Shown in pieces: positions 1-5,184 of a stretch of DNA of 5,184 nt. The first letter of the stretch is position 1. Each line of letters starts with the position of its first letter. Origin of the DNA: RGIG3159 sp034927685 (GTDB taxonomy: Bacteria; Bacillota; Clostridia; Oscillospirales; Oscillospiraceae). Below the pieces are notes generated by a model that saw nothing but the letters and a program-made list of their open reading frames with translations, had not been told where the DNA came from and did no database searches. Made by a program: the position numbers and the translations under genes. The stretch is taken from positions 1 to 5,184 of the forward strand of contig JAYFPO010000001.1 in assembly GCA_034927685.1 (NCBI GenBank), given 5' to 3'.

Positions 1-2
1 TT

Positions 3-128
3 GCCGGGGCTTTGTTTATCAGTGAGAGTACTGTAAAAACACATGCAAGGAACATTTTTTCAAAATATGATGTAGGTAGTCGGGCAGAACTCATAAGCAC
101 CCTGCTGAAGAATCAAACGATTGAATGA
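3..128 (+). CDS. LuxR/NarL-family transcriptional regulator, C-terminal DNA-binding end (5' partial)
   Basis: Only the last 41 codons are present, in frame from base 3 to a TGA at 126-128; the gene begins before the window. The peptide reads through ISESTVKTHARNIFSKYDV and then GSRAELI. This is the classic second half of the GerE/LuxR helix-turn-helix: the recognition helix with TVKTH, then NIxxK and the R-x-ELI closing helix. Proteins with this domain bind promoter DNA as dimers, and the domain sits at the C-terminus, as here. The sensing part (receiver, ligand-binding or membrane module) is outside the window, so the signal it responds to is unknown. An intrinsic terminator follows 33 bases after the stop, so it is probably transcribed separately from the genes downstream. 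It could regulate them, but no operator is visible. Tyr replaces the usual Leu in the K-L-x-V position (KYDV). Confidence 0.88.
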   Translation, partial: AGALFISESTVKTHARNIFSKYDVGSRAELISTLLKNQTIE

Positions 129-161
129 TACATAAAACCACATAAATACAGGGTTTTACTG

Positions 162-192
162 GCCTCTCATACTAAAGGATGAGAGGCTTTTT
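162..192 (+). terminator. Rho-independent terminator after the LuxR-type gene
   Basis: A perfect 9-bp inverted repeat, GCCTCTCAT (162-170) and ATGAGAGGC (179-187), encloses an 8-base loop and is followed directly by five T residues (188-192). This is the standard form of an intrinsic terminator on the + strand. It lies 33 bases past the regulator's stop codon and about 70 bases before the next start, so it separates the regulator from the downstream run of genes. There is no matching T-run on the other strand, so it looks one-directional. Confidence 0.9.
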
Positions 193-251
193 CTGCAAAT
201 TCATCCTTTCGAACGATGCTTTTTAAGGCATCTTTCCCTAAAATTTATACT

Positions 252-260
252 GGAGGGAGG
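252..260 (+). promoter_or_regulatory. Double Shine-Dalgarno before the two-pass membrane protein
   Basis: GGAGGGAGG contains two overlapping GGAGG cores (252-256 and 256-260). The first is 5 bases before ATG 262 and the second is 10 bases before ATG 271. Either start is served, so the site confirms the gene but does not fully settle which ATG is used. Confidence 0.75.
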
Positions 261-261
261 T

Positions 262-780
262 ATGGTGCAAATGAAATCAATCCGCAAACGACGTAATGGA
301 TATGTCTTATTATTCGCAGCCAGTATTTGTTTGGCGGTGTGGTCCGGCATGGCATTTTCGCTGGAAGCGGCACTCGCCTTTGGAGCTATCAGCCTTATCT
401 CTCTCCTGTTATTGTTGAGGCAGAGTCGTCTGCTCTATGACGCAACACTCATTTGGGATAATCGCATCCTTGCGGTGCCATCTGCTCTCATCTCCATGCC
501 GAGCCGCCAAATGAAAAAAGACACCGGGGAAACTGTAGTATCTACCTTTGGTATCCTCATCGGCAGTGATATTTACCGGTGGGGTCTCGACGGGGTACAT
601 GGCGTGCGCCTGAGCGCCGTTCAAATTGATAAGGAGCGGATGTACCTGACCTTTGGCGATAAGGATCAGACCATGCGGGTAGAGCTGCTGCACGGCATTA
701 CCGAACGAAAGGCGGTACTGGGTGTCAAAGAAAAATTCTGGCATGAAACCGGTGTAACGGTACTTGTCACCGGATGGTAA
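262..780 (+). CDS. Two-pass membrane protein with soluble C-terminal domain, unknown function
   Basis: I do not recognise this 172-residue protein as a named family. The N-terminus is basic (KSIRKRR, residues 5-11), followed by two hydrophobic segments at about 13-31 and 34-52, the second ending in a run of leucines. The remaining 120 residues are soluble and look beta-rich (TLIWDNRILAVP, STFGILIGSDIYRWG), ending with a likely helix (VKEKFWHETG) and the terminal VLVTGW. By the positive-inside rule, the short N-terminus and the large C-terminal part would be cytoplasmic. A two-helix hairpin followed by a beta domain and closing helix resembles bacterial PH-like membrane proteins, but this is a guess from layout only. 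ATG 262 and ATG 271 are both plausible starts; the second gives 169 residues. The stop is TAA. The next gene starts 34 bases later, without a terminator between, so it is probably the first gene of the operon. Confidence 0.82.
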   Translation: MVQMKSIRKRRNGYVLLFAASICLAVWSGMAFSLEAALAFGAISLISLLLLLRQSRLLYDATLIWDNRILAVPSALISMPSRQMKKDTGETVVSTFGILIGSDIYRWGLDGVHGVRLSAVQIDKERMYLTFGDKDQTMRVELLHGITERKAVLGVKEKFWHETGVTVLVTGW

Positions 781-800
781 CATACAAAATGCGATGAAAT

Positions 801-806
801 AAGGAG
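801..806 (+). promoter_or_regulatory. Shine-Dalgarno that fixes the zinc-ribbon protein start at 815
   Basis: AAGGAG lies 8 bases before ATG 815. A GTG at 806 is in the same frame three codons upstream but overlaps this site, so it cannot use it. ATG 815 is therefore the start. Confidence 0.85.
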
Positions 807-814
807 TGATTTTT

Positions 815-1762
815 ATGGGCAAATTCTGCACAAGCTGCGGTACGGCTTTGAATGAGAGCGCAAAATTTTGTACGAAGTGCGGAACAAGTGTTGCGAAAAT
901 TAACCAAACGACAGGAGACCGCGAACCCGCACAAAGGAATACCGAATTCCAAGGCGATATTTTGAAGGCAATGAACAACGAAAAGGAGAAAGCACTGACA
1001 GACGAAGCTTTGGATAATACTCCGTCGCATAGTCCGACAGGAATGGGGAAATTCATCAAGGAATATATCCATCATTCACTGGCATTACTGAAAGACCCCA
1101 AACAGATGCTGCCGACAATTGTGCTGGGAATTGTCTGGCTGGCGCTTGCACTGCTTAGGTCTTTCGGAATCAATCCGCTTCCGGTACGCATTCTCAGCTT
1201 CCTTACCTTCGCGCAAGGCGGGATGTTCGGCGGTGTATTCGGCGCTGTGGGCGGAATTTTGGGCAAGGTGGTGGTCGCTGCCTTTCTGAACGCCGCTATT
1301 GTGCCGCTGTTTCAAAAAAAAGCGCCGTTTTCGGGGATAGGCAGCGGTATCAAGGGCTTTTTCGGCGGGATTGCCGTTAAGAGCATAACCGCTGTTGCCC
1401 CGCTTTTAGGCGGAGTAGGTGCTTCTTTGCTGCTGTATGCTTTTATGAACAGCAATCAATCACTGCAAAACAGCATGGTGGGCATTATCGCCTTTGTAAT
1501 GCTGTTGCAAAACCTTGGCAGGCAGGGCGGGTTTTTATGGGGGCTTGCTTTTTCGGCTGCAAACAGCCTTTCCAAGGGGAGAACGCCGTCCTACATAGTG
1601 GTCACGCGCTGCATAAGCGGCATGACGCTGGGGTTTGCTCTCGGTGTGGCGCTGTCGGCTATGGGGCTGCGCTGGTGTGCGTGGCTCGGTGTGCTGCTGT
1701 TGATTGCCGCTTTGATATTCGTCATTGTCTCAAAAGGCAAAAAGGAGGTGTCAGCGGGATGA
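815..1762 (+). CDS. Zinc-ribbon polytopic membrane protein, unknown function
   Basis: The 315-residue protein begins with a short zinc ribbon: C5-TS-C8-G and C19-TK-C22-G, two CxxCG knuckles 10 residues apart, the usual form of the N-terminal zinc-ribbon family in Bacillota and Archaea. Such ribbons typically bind one structural zinc and face the cytoplasm. A charged, probably flexible linker covers about 25-80. The rest is hydrophobic, with likely membrane segments near 98-118, 125-150, 151-167, 185-211, 220-235 and 265-306 (the last probably two helices), so roughly six or seven passes; the exact count is uncertain. Residues 135-147 form a strict GxxxGxxxGxxxG series (G135, G139, G143, G147), with further glycines at 136, 140, 146 and 150, a helix-packing pattern. 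The C-terminus is short and basic (SKGKKEVSAG). No catalytic motif or transporter signature is visible. Its TGA overlaps the next ATG (ATGA), implying translational coupling. Confidence 0.88.
   Translation: MGKFCTSCGTALNESAKFCTKCGTSVAKINQTTGDREPAQRNTEFQGDILKAMNNEKEKALTDEALDNTPSHSPTGMGKFIKEYIHHSLALLKDPKQMLPTIVLGIVWLALALLRSFGINPLPVRILSFLTFAQGGMFGGVFGAVGGILGKVVVAAFLNAAIVPLFQKKAPFSGIGSGIKGFFGGIAVKSITAVAPLLGGVGASLLLYAFMNSNQSLQNSMVGIIAFVMLLQNLGRQGGFLWGLAFSAANSLSKGRTPSYIVVTRCISGMTLGFALGVALSAMGLRWCAWLGVLLLIAALIFVIVSKGKKEVSAG
1743..1750 (+). promoter_or_regulatory. Strong Shine-Dalgarno that fixes the start at 1759
   Basis: AGGAGGTG lies 8 bases before ATG 1759, inside the end of the zinc-ribbon gene. 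It selects this ATG over any in-frame start further upstream (the frame is open back to 1537), and the protein then begins with a proper signal peptide. Confidence 0.9.
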
Positions 1763-3018
1763 AAAAGACCATGAATAAACTATTTGCAATTCTGATAATG
1801 ATTTTCTGTTGTGCGCTGCTTTTTCCCGTGACAGCCATGACAGAAGAAATAGTCGAAGAACCAATCGCATTGCCGGAAACTATGCGAATTATACGACAGG
1901 TGTTCAGTGATTCCGGTGAATTAGAACCGGAAGATATCAAAATAACATCTCATGAAGACGGGCGATTTTCTTTTGAATATCCTGCCAAAAACATATCTGA
2001 TATGCATGGTTGGGGCGATGATTATTCCATAACATCATTCCGTGTTGAAGGAACAGCTTATTACAGAATGGACAAGGAAATGGAGCGCAAATTTGGCGCA
2101 ACCGACAGTAGATGGATTGTGGGAGAGTTTTCGGTACCGGATGCGATTGTCTATACCATCCTGACACCGTCAGTCACGGAAAGCTATTCCAACATCAGCA
2201 AGTTTAGCATTACTCCTTATGGAGGTTCTTTTGAGACAACGAGCTACGACGAGGATGACTTGGAGCACTCTGTTTTATTCAAGTTGCAATTTCATTGTAC
2301 CAGAACCGATACCGTTTATGATGAGGAGGGTGGTAGCACAACAACGGAAAGTACATACGACGACAATTGGATTTTTGAAATGAAGACAGTCGGATTTGTC
2401 GACCCGTATCCAATGAAAAATGACGGCAATAAAGGCAAGGGAACAGGCAACCCGACAGATAAAACAAGCGACGATTCCGCGACTGATGACACCGGCTTTG
2501 CCGACCCATTGGAAACGCTGGTCATCAGCATCCTTGCGATCCTGATTTCCATCTTGTTCGGCAATACGGGCGGCTTTATCCCGACTGTACCCGTAAGGAC
2601 AGGCGGCGTACCGGATCCCTCACCTGCGGGCAGCGGTCTGAGCCGTTGGATGCGCTTTGACGGCGACGAAGATATTGAGTCCACCGACCCTGTAAATGGG
2701 CAAAATCGTACCTTTGTAAAAAACGGCGACGGCACCTATACTGACCCTGTCAGCGGCGCGACCTATACCCCCGAGGAGCTTTCCGAACAGCTTGAGCACC
2801 GCGCGGATAATGCCGGCACCATCCGGCAGGACGAAGCGCAGTTCAGGCAAAATGTCAGCGAGGATTCTCAGCGCAACCAGGAGCGCAGTGACGAGAGCCG
2901 TCAGCTTGAGAAGGACTTGCAGCGTGAGCGGCAAGAGCGAAGCCGCAAGGAGAAGGTTGAGCGCGTTGCCACCGACCTTGGCATGAGCGGCGCCAGCGAA
3001 AAGCAGGTTATAGATTAG
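1759..3018 (+). CDS. Exported, membrane-anchored protein with C-terminal coiled coil; probably the 5' part of a gene split by an amber codon
   Basis: The 419-residue product has no family I can name. Residues 1-26 form a signal peptide (MKKTMNKLF basic start, hydrophobic core, VTA before a likely cut). Residues about 40-215 are a beta-rich, acidic domain presumably outside the cell. A low-complexity linker of Lys, Gly, Thr and Asp (219-247) leads to a hydrophobic helix at 251-268 (LETLVISILAILISILFG). After a Gly/Pro stretch come two copies of a TDPVxG motif (309-314 and 328-333), then a highly charged heptad-like helix from about 355 to the end, rich in Glu, Arg and Gln. If the signal is cleaved, the beta domain is outside and the coiled coil is cytoplasmic (inference). 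GC is about 42% over 1861-2220, far below the later part of the gene. The reading frame continues past the TAG stop into the next entry, so this product may be truncated. It overlaps the upstream gene by 4 bases. Confidence 0.8.
   Translation: MKKTMNKLFAILIMIFCCALLFPVTAMTEEIVEEPIALPETMRIIRQVFSDSGELEPEDIKITSHEDGRFSFEYPAKNISDMHGWGDDYSITSFRVEGTAYYRMDKEMERKFGATDSRWIVGEFSVPDAIVYTILTPSVTESYSNISKFSITPYGGSFETTSYDEDDLEHSVLFKLQFHCTRTDTVYDEEGGSTTTESTYDDNWIFEMKTVGFVDPYPMKNDGNKGKGTGNPTDKTSDDSATDDTGFADPLETLVISILAILISILFGNTGGFIPTVPVRTGGVPDPSPAGSGLSRWMRFDGDEDIESTDPVNGQNRTFVKNGDGTYTDPVSGATYTPEELSEQLEHRADNAGTIRQDEAQFRQNVSEDSQRNQERSDESRQLEKDLQRERQERSRKEKVERVATDLGMSGASEKQVID
2683..2757 (+). repeat. Two copies of a TDPVxG-coding motif
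   Basis: Within the split gene, TDPVNG is coded at 2683-2700 and TDPVSG at 2740-2757, sharing GACCCTGT at DNA level and lying 57 bases (19 codons) apart. The segment between reads QNRTFVKNGDGTY. The copies look like turns of two similar beta hairpins placed between the transmembrane helix and the coiled coil. With only two short copies, chance similarity is possible. Confidence 0.4.
3016..3018 (+). other. In-frame amber codon splitting one apparent gene
   Basis: TAG ends the frame opened at 1759, but the same frame is open again from 3019 (CTT AAA CGA CGC ATG) to the TGA at 3607-3609. The join reads KQVID-stop-LKRRMERDEEYRQ, with charged helical sequence on both sides. GAG, CAG or AAG changed at one base would give this TAG and restore a 616-residue protein. 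It could be a nonsense mutation, an assembly or base-call error, or a codon that is read through or suppressed. No other complete gene in the window ends in TAG; the stops seen are TGA, TAA, TGA and TGA. Confidence 0.75.
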
Positions 3019-3030
3019 CTTAAACGACGC

Positions 3031-3609
3031 ATGGAAAGAGACGAGGAGTACCGTCAGAAGATGCACGATTACGCCCAGCGCAGAGATACAGCCGTCGATA
3101 TTCTCGAAGCTACCGTGGAGATTGCCGATTACACGATGGCGGCAGGCGAGGCGATCGTTCCAGGCGGAAAGGGCGTGTCCGCCACCTATAAGGGAATCAA
3201 AAATATCGGCTCCACCATGATGGAAAAGGGTGCAAGCTGGGGCTCCTTTACAGAGGGTGCAATCAAGGGCGGCACCGAAGCCGCAACCACCGTTATGGAT
3301 GCGGGTATCGGCAAGGCGGCTACAGCCTTTGGCGGTACGGTTGCGGGCGAGGTTGCAGAGGCTGTCAACGACGGCGGCGATTTGACCGAGGCGCTGGCCG
3401 CGGGCGCGGTAAAAGGAACGCTCAATGCTGCCAGCGGCGCAGTCGGCGACGCCTACGGCGATGCCGTCGGCGGTACCTACGGTGAGATGCTTGGCAAAGA
3501 CAGCACGATAAAGAATGTGGCAGAAACCGCCGGGAAGCTTGGCGAAGTCGGCTTTGAAAAAAACGTCACAGGAGCCGTTGGGGATAACCTGAACGGAGAG
3601 AACAAATGA
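3031..3609 (+). CDS. Gly/Ala-rich C-terminal region of the split gene (192 codons from the first ATG)
   Basis: This frame is the same as that of the upstream gene, with only the TAG and four codons between them. The first ATG (3031) has no Shine-Dalgarno; the nearest purine run is an AGG 24 bases away. A weak GAGGAG at 3043-3048 lies 12 bases before a second ATG at 3061. Residues 1-35 continue the charged helix of the upstream part (MERDEEYRQKMHDYAQRRD). The rest is rich in Gly and Ala with scattered acids, including residues 139-155, GDAYGDAVGGTYGEMLG, where glycines fall every fourth position. There is no signal peptide. The style recalls the helical, glycine-spaced regions found before toxin domains or in phage tape-measure proteins, but no toxin domain follows. 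GC reaches about 68% over 3301-3480. It is most likely the C-terminal third of one protein, and perhaps not translated alone. Confidence 0.65.
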   Translation: MERDEEYRQKMHDYAQRRDTAVDILEATVEIADYTMAAGEAIVPGGKGVSATYKGIKNIGSTMMEKGASWGSFTEGAIKGGTEAATTVMDAGIGKAATAFGGTVAGEVAEAVNDGGDLTEALAAGAVKGTLNAASGAVGDAYGDAVGGTYGEMLGKDSTIKNVAETAGKLGEVGFEKNVTGAVGDNLNGENK

Positions 3610-3610
3610 T

Positions 3611-3616
3611 GGAGGT
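3611..3616 (+). promoter_or_regulatory. Shine-Dalgarno for the lipoprotein gene
   Basis: GGAGGT lies two bases after the upstream TGA, and its GGAGG core is 7 bases before ATG 3623. This choice gives a complete type II signal peptide at the protein's N-terminus. Confidence 0.88.
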
Positions 3617-3622
3617 AGTATC

Positions 3623-5184
3623 ATGAAAAAGCTTATGTCTTTATTTCTGGCGCTTATTATGATTTTCACCCTTGCCAGCTGCGGTGGTAGAACAGAAGAA
3701 AACACCACGGTATCCCTTCCCACAGTAGCCGCAGAACGTGCCGCCGTGGAACAGGCGGGCGCGATAGCGACTCAGCAGTACATTATCGCCCGGCTCAAAA
3801 CTGAGGCGCTGATTGAGTATGACATTGAAAACGGCAGTATTGACGAGCTGAAAGCTATGACTGACGACACGCTGGAGGCATGGCGGCTCTGTGAGCTGGC
3901 TAGTGTCCAAGCAGCGGAATTGGCAGATTATGCTCAAAGTCTGCGCAGCTTTGCGTCTACGCAGGCGGCAACCGTGTCCTATACATCATCAAGCCCTGCG
4001 AGGATTGGGCTATTTACTATGGTGGCCTACGCTGCCGAGGAAAACGCCGCCGTAAAATGGGCAAAAGAGCTGACCGAAAAATACGACTCCTACCCCGCGG
4101 GGCAAAAGGTGAAGCAACTGGCCGAGAATCTGGGTACAGACGCGAAAAAGGCTTACGCCCAACTTAAAATGGCGCAAAACATTCTGGAGGGCGAAGCCTA
4201 TTCTGCCGAAGGCGATACGATGCAGAGCTTCGAAAACGCGGCCATGGCGACTAAAACCGTCTGCAAGACCGGACTCTACATCGGCGGCGTGGTGGCTGGC
4301 GGCGGCGTGGCCAACGGCATTTTGGAAGCTGGCGGCATGATTATCGGCGGCGTTGATACCATTGTGGACATCGCCTCCACAGGCAGCACCATCATCTGCG
4401 GCGAGAACAGCAAAATCACCATGGCGGCGGATGACTTCAAGGATTTTATGGGCCCCATTTCCTCCGCAGCCGGAGGCGTAAACGTGCTGACCGGCGGGAT
4501 AAAATTTGCCGGCGATGCGGCGGATAAGATTGGCAGTATCGACAAGCTGTCCTATATCGGAGAGAGCCTGCTTGATCTTGTCCGTGACGGCAAGATAATG
4601 GGCGGGCTCATCACCGTGGGCGAGAACGGCGAGACCACCGTCACCATGACCGAGATCGATGTGGAGGGCAAGACCCCGGAGGAGATCGAGAAAGAGCTTG
4701 AAAATGCCGGCCTCTCTCTGCCGCAGGACGAGGAGGCAAAAACCGCCGCGGAGCTGGCGGAGGAATTGGAGGAGGAATACTATTACACGGAAGAAGAACT
4801 GAATGAGGTCATAGAAAGCCTGCGCAATCTGCTCTACGATATGTTCCTGAATCCCGAGAAGGAACCCTCGGAAACGCCGCCCACTCAGGAGCCGCCCGAA
4901 GAATCTGCCGTTCCCCCGGTGGTAAGCGGCGGGCTTTCCATAGATGAAGTTGTGGGGTCATACCATGTGGCGCTGATTGGAACTGATACTGAGGGCACAT
5001 GGCTTCTCGCAAAAAAAGGTGATAGCCAGATAGTAGATGAAACCGGTGATATGGTCTACGATTATGATCCCAAAACAGGTATCGCTACCTCGTCATATGA
5101 GAATGAAGCAGGCAAAGGGACGACGGAGCTAATATTCACCGCTGAGGATGGCAAAATCAGTCTGTCCGGTTCTTGGAGATATTC
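3623..5184 (+). CDS. Large lipoprotein with helical, Gly-rich core and C-terminal beta domain (3' partial)
   Basis: The frame is open from ATG 3623 to the window edge, giving 520 complete codons; the end is outside. Residues 1-20 are a lipoprotein signal peptide ending in the lipobox LASC, with Cys20 as the expected lipidated residue, so the protein should be tethered to the outer face of the membrane. Residues 35-205 are Ala-rich and helical with many Glu, Lys and Gln. Residues 217-245 are very Gly-rich with GxxxG spacings (217/221, 222/226, 228/232, 238/242) and could insert in or pack on a membrane. Residues 280-345 continue with Gly and Asp, 351-405 are acidic (ELEEEYYYTEEELNE), 408-433 form a Pro/Glu linker, and from 438 a beta-rich domain begins (SIDEVVGSYHVALIG, DGKISLSGSWRY), recalling small lipocalin-like or similar domains of clostridial lipoproteins. 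GC falls from about 70% at 4261-4320 to about 43-50% after 4980. It follows the upstream gene by 13 bases, so it is probably in the same operon. The function is unknown. Confidence 0.85.
   Translation, partial: MKKLMSLFLALIMIFTLASCGGRTEENTTVSLPTVAAERAAVEQAGAIATQQYIIARLKTEALIEYDIENGSIDELKAMTDDTLEAWRLCELASVQAAELADYAQSLRSFASTQAATVSYTSSSPARIGLFTMVAYAAEENAAVKWAKELTEKYDSYPAGQKVKQLAENLGTDAKKAYAQLKMAQNILEGEAYSAEGDTMQSFENAAMATKTVCKTGLYIGGVVAGGGVANGILEAGGMIIGGVDTIVDIASTGSTIICGENSKITMAADDFKDFMGPISSAAGGVNVLTGGIKFAGDAADKIGSIDKLSYIGESLLDLVRDGKIMGGLITVGENGETTVTMTEIDVEGKTPEEIEKELENAGLSLPQDEEAKTAAELAEELEEEYYYTEEELNEVIESLRNLLYDMFLNPEKEPSETPPTQEPPEESAVPPVVSGGLSIDEVVGSYHVALIGTDTEGTWLLAKKGDSQIVDETGDMVYDYDPKTGIATSSYENEAGKGTTELIFTAEDGKISLSGSWRY

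Noticed and set aside
215..232. Inverted repeat GATGC...GCATC in the leader
   Set aside because: The arms are only five bases with an imperfect extension and a very small loop, and no T-run follows, so a second terminator or riboswitch is not supported.
239..251. Possible -10 boxes TAAAAT (239-244) and TATACT (246-251) for the operon
   Set aside because: No fair -35 element lies 16-18 bases upstream of either, and transcription would begin at or inside the ribosome binding site (252-260). The true promoter is not identified.
409..1059. A 216-codon open frame on the minus strand across the two-pass protein and the start of the zinc-ribbon gene
   Set aside because: It spans two clear + strand genes with ribosome binding sites and a zinc ribbon. 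Nothing in its translation suggests a real protein.
1537..1758. Upstream extension of the exported protein's frame into the zinc-ribbon gene
   Set aside because: It would bury the signal peptide and overlap the upstream gene by over 200 bases; the strong Shine-Dalgarno at 1743-1750 points to ATG 1759.
2620..3723. A 367-codon open frame on the minus strand across the GC-rich part of the split gene
   Set aside because: It runs opposite GC-rich coding sequence where stop codons on the reverse strand are rare, and it mirrors the + strand genes. The + strand frame has the ribosome binding site, signal peptide and domain layout. The translation is a low-complexity mix without any motif I recognise.
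4283..4354. Repeated GGCGGCGTGG-type runs in the lipoprotein gene
   Set aside because: They encode Gly-Gly-Val in a glycine-rich stretch and reflect codon choice for glycine; spacing is irregular, so this is not called a DNA repeat element.
1..5184. tRNA, rRNA, CRISPR arrays, insertion sequences, attachment sites or integrase genes
   Set aside because: I saw no cloverleaf, no regularly spaced direct repeats, no terminal inverted repeats and no transposase or integrase motif in the window.

Overview
The window looks like part of a chromosome from a Gram-positive, probably clostridial (Bacillota) bacterium. The reasons are strong AGGAGG-type ribosome binding sites before each clear start, a lipoprotein signal with lipobox LASC, a LuxR-type helix-turn-helix tail, and small proteins with an N-terminal zinc ribbon on a membrane body, a type common in Clostridia. 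GC content is mixed, from about 33% to 70% in single 60-base lines. The genus cannot be read from the sequence.

Layout, all on the + strand. Positions 3-128 are the last 41 codons of a LuxR/NarL-type regulator, followed by a clean intrinsic terminator (162-192). After a short leader, a compact run of genes starts at 262 and is still open at the right edge: a two-pass membrane protein (262-780), a zinc-ribbon polytopic membrane protein (815-1762), a secreted or membrane-anchored protein with a C-terminal coiled coil (1759-3018) whose reading frame resumes after an amber codon (3031-3609), and a large lipoprotein (3623 to beyond 5184). Gaps are 34 bases, a 4-base ATGA overlap, and 13 bases. No terminator is visible inside the run, so it reads as one operon. 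Its promoter was not identified convincingly.

No product has a recognisable enzyme domain. Every protein in the run carries membrane or export signals: paired helices, a multi-pass body, a signal peptide plus an internal transmembrane helix, and a lipid anchor. Three of them hold regularly spaced glycines (GxxxG series). My reading (inference) is an uncharacterised cell-envelope assembly, with the zinc-ribbon protein as membrane core and the other two presenting beta-rich domains outside the membrane.

The two most notable points follow. First, a single in-frame TAG at 3016-3018 splits what looks like one 616-codon gene, with coiled-coil sequence on both sides and no ribosome binding site before the second part. 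Second, base composition falls sharply at domain borders: the N-terminal outer domain of the split gene and the C-terminal beta domain of the lipoprotein are AT-richer than the GC-rich cores, which suggests modular exchange of exposed domains.
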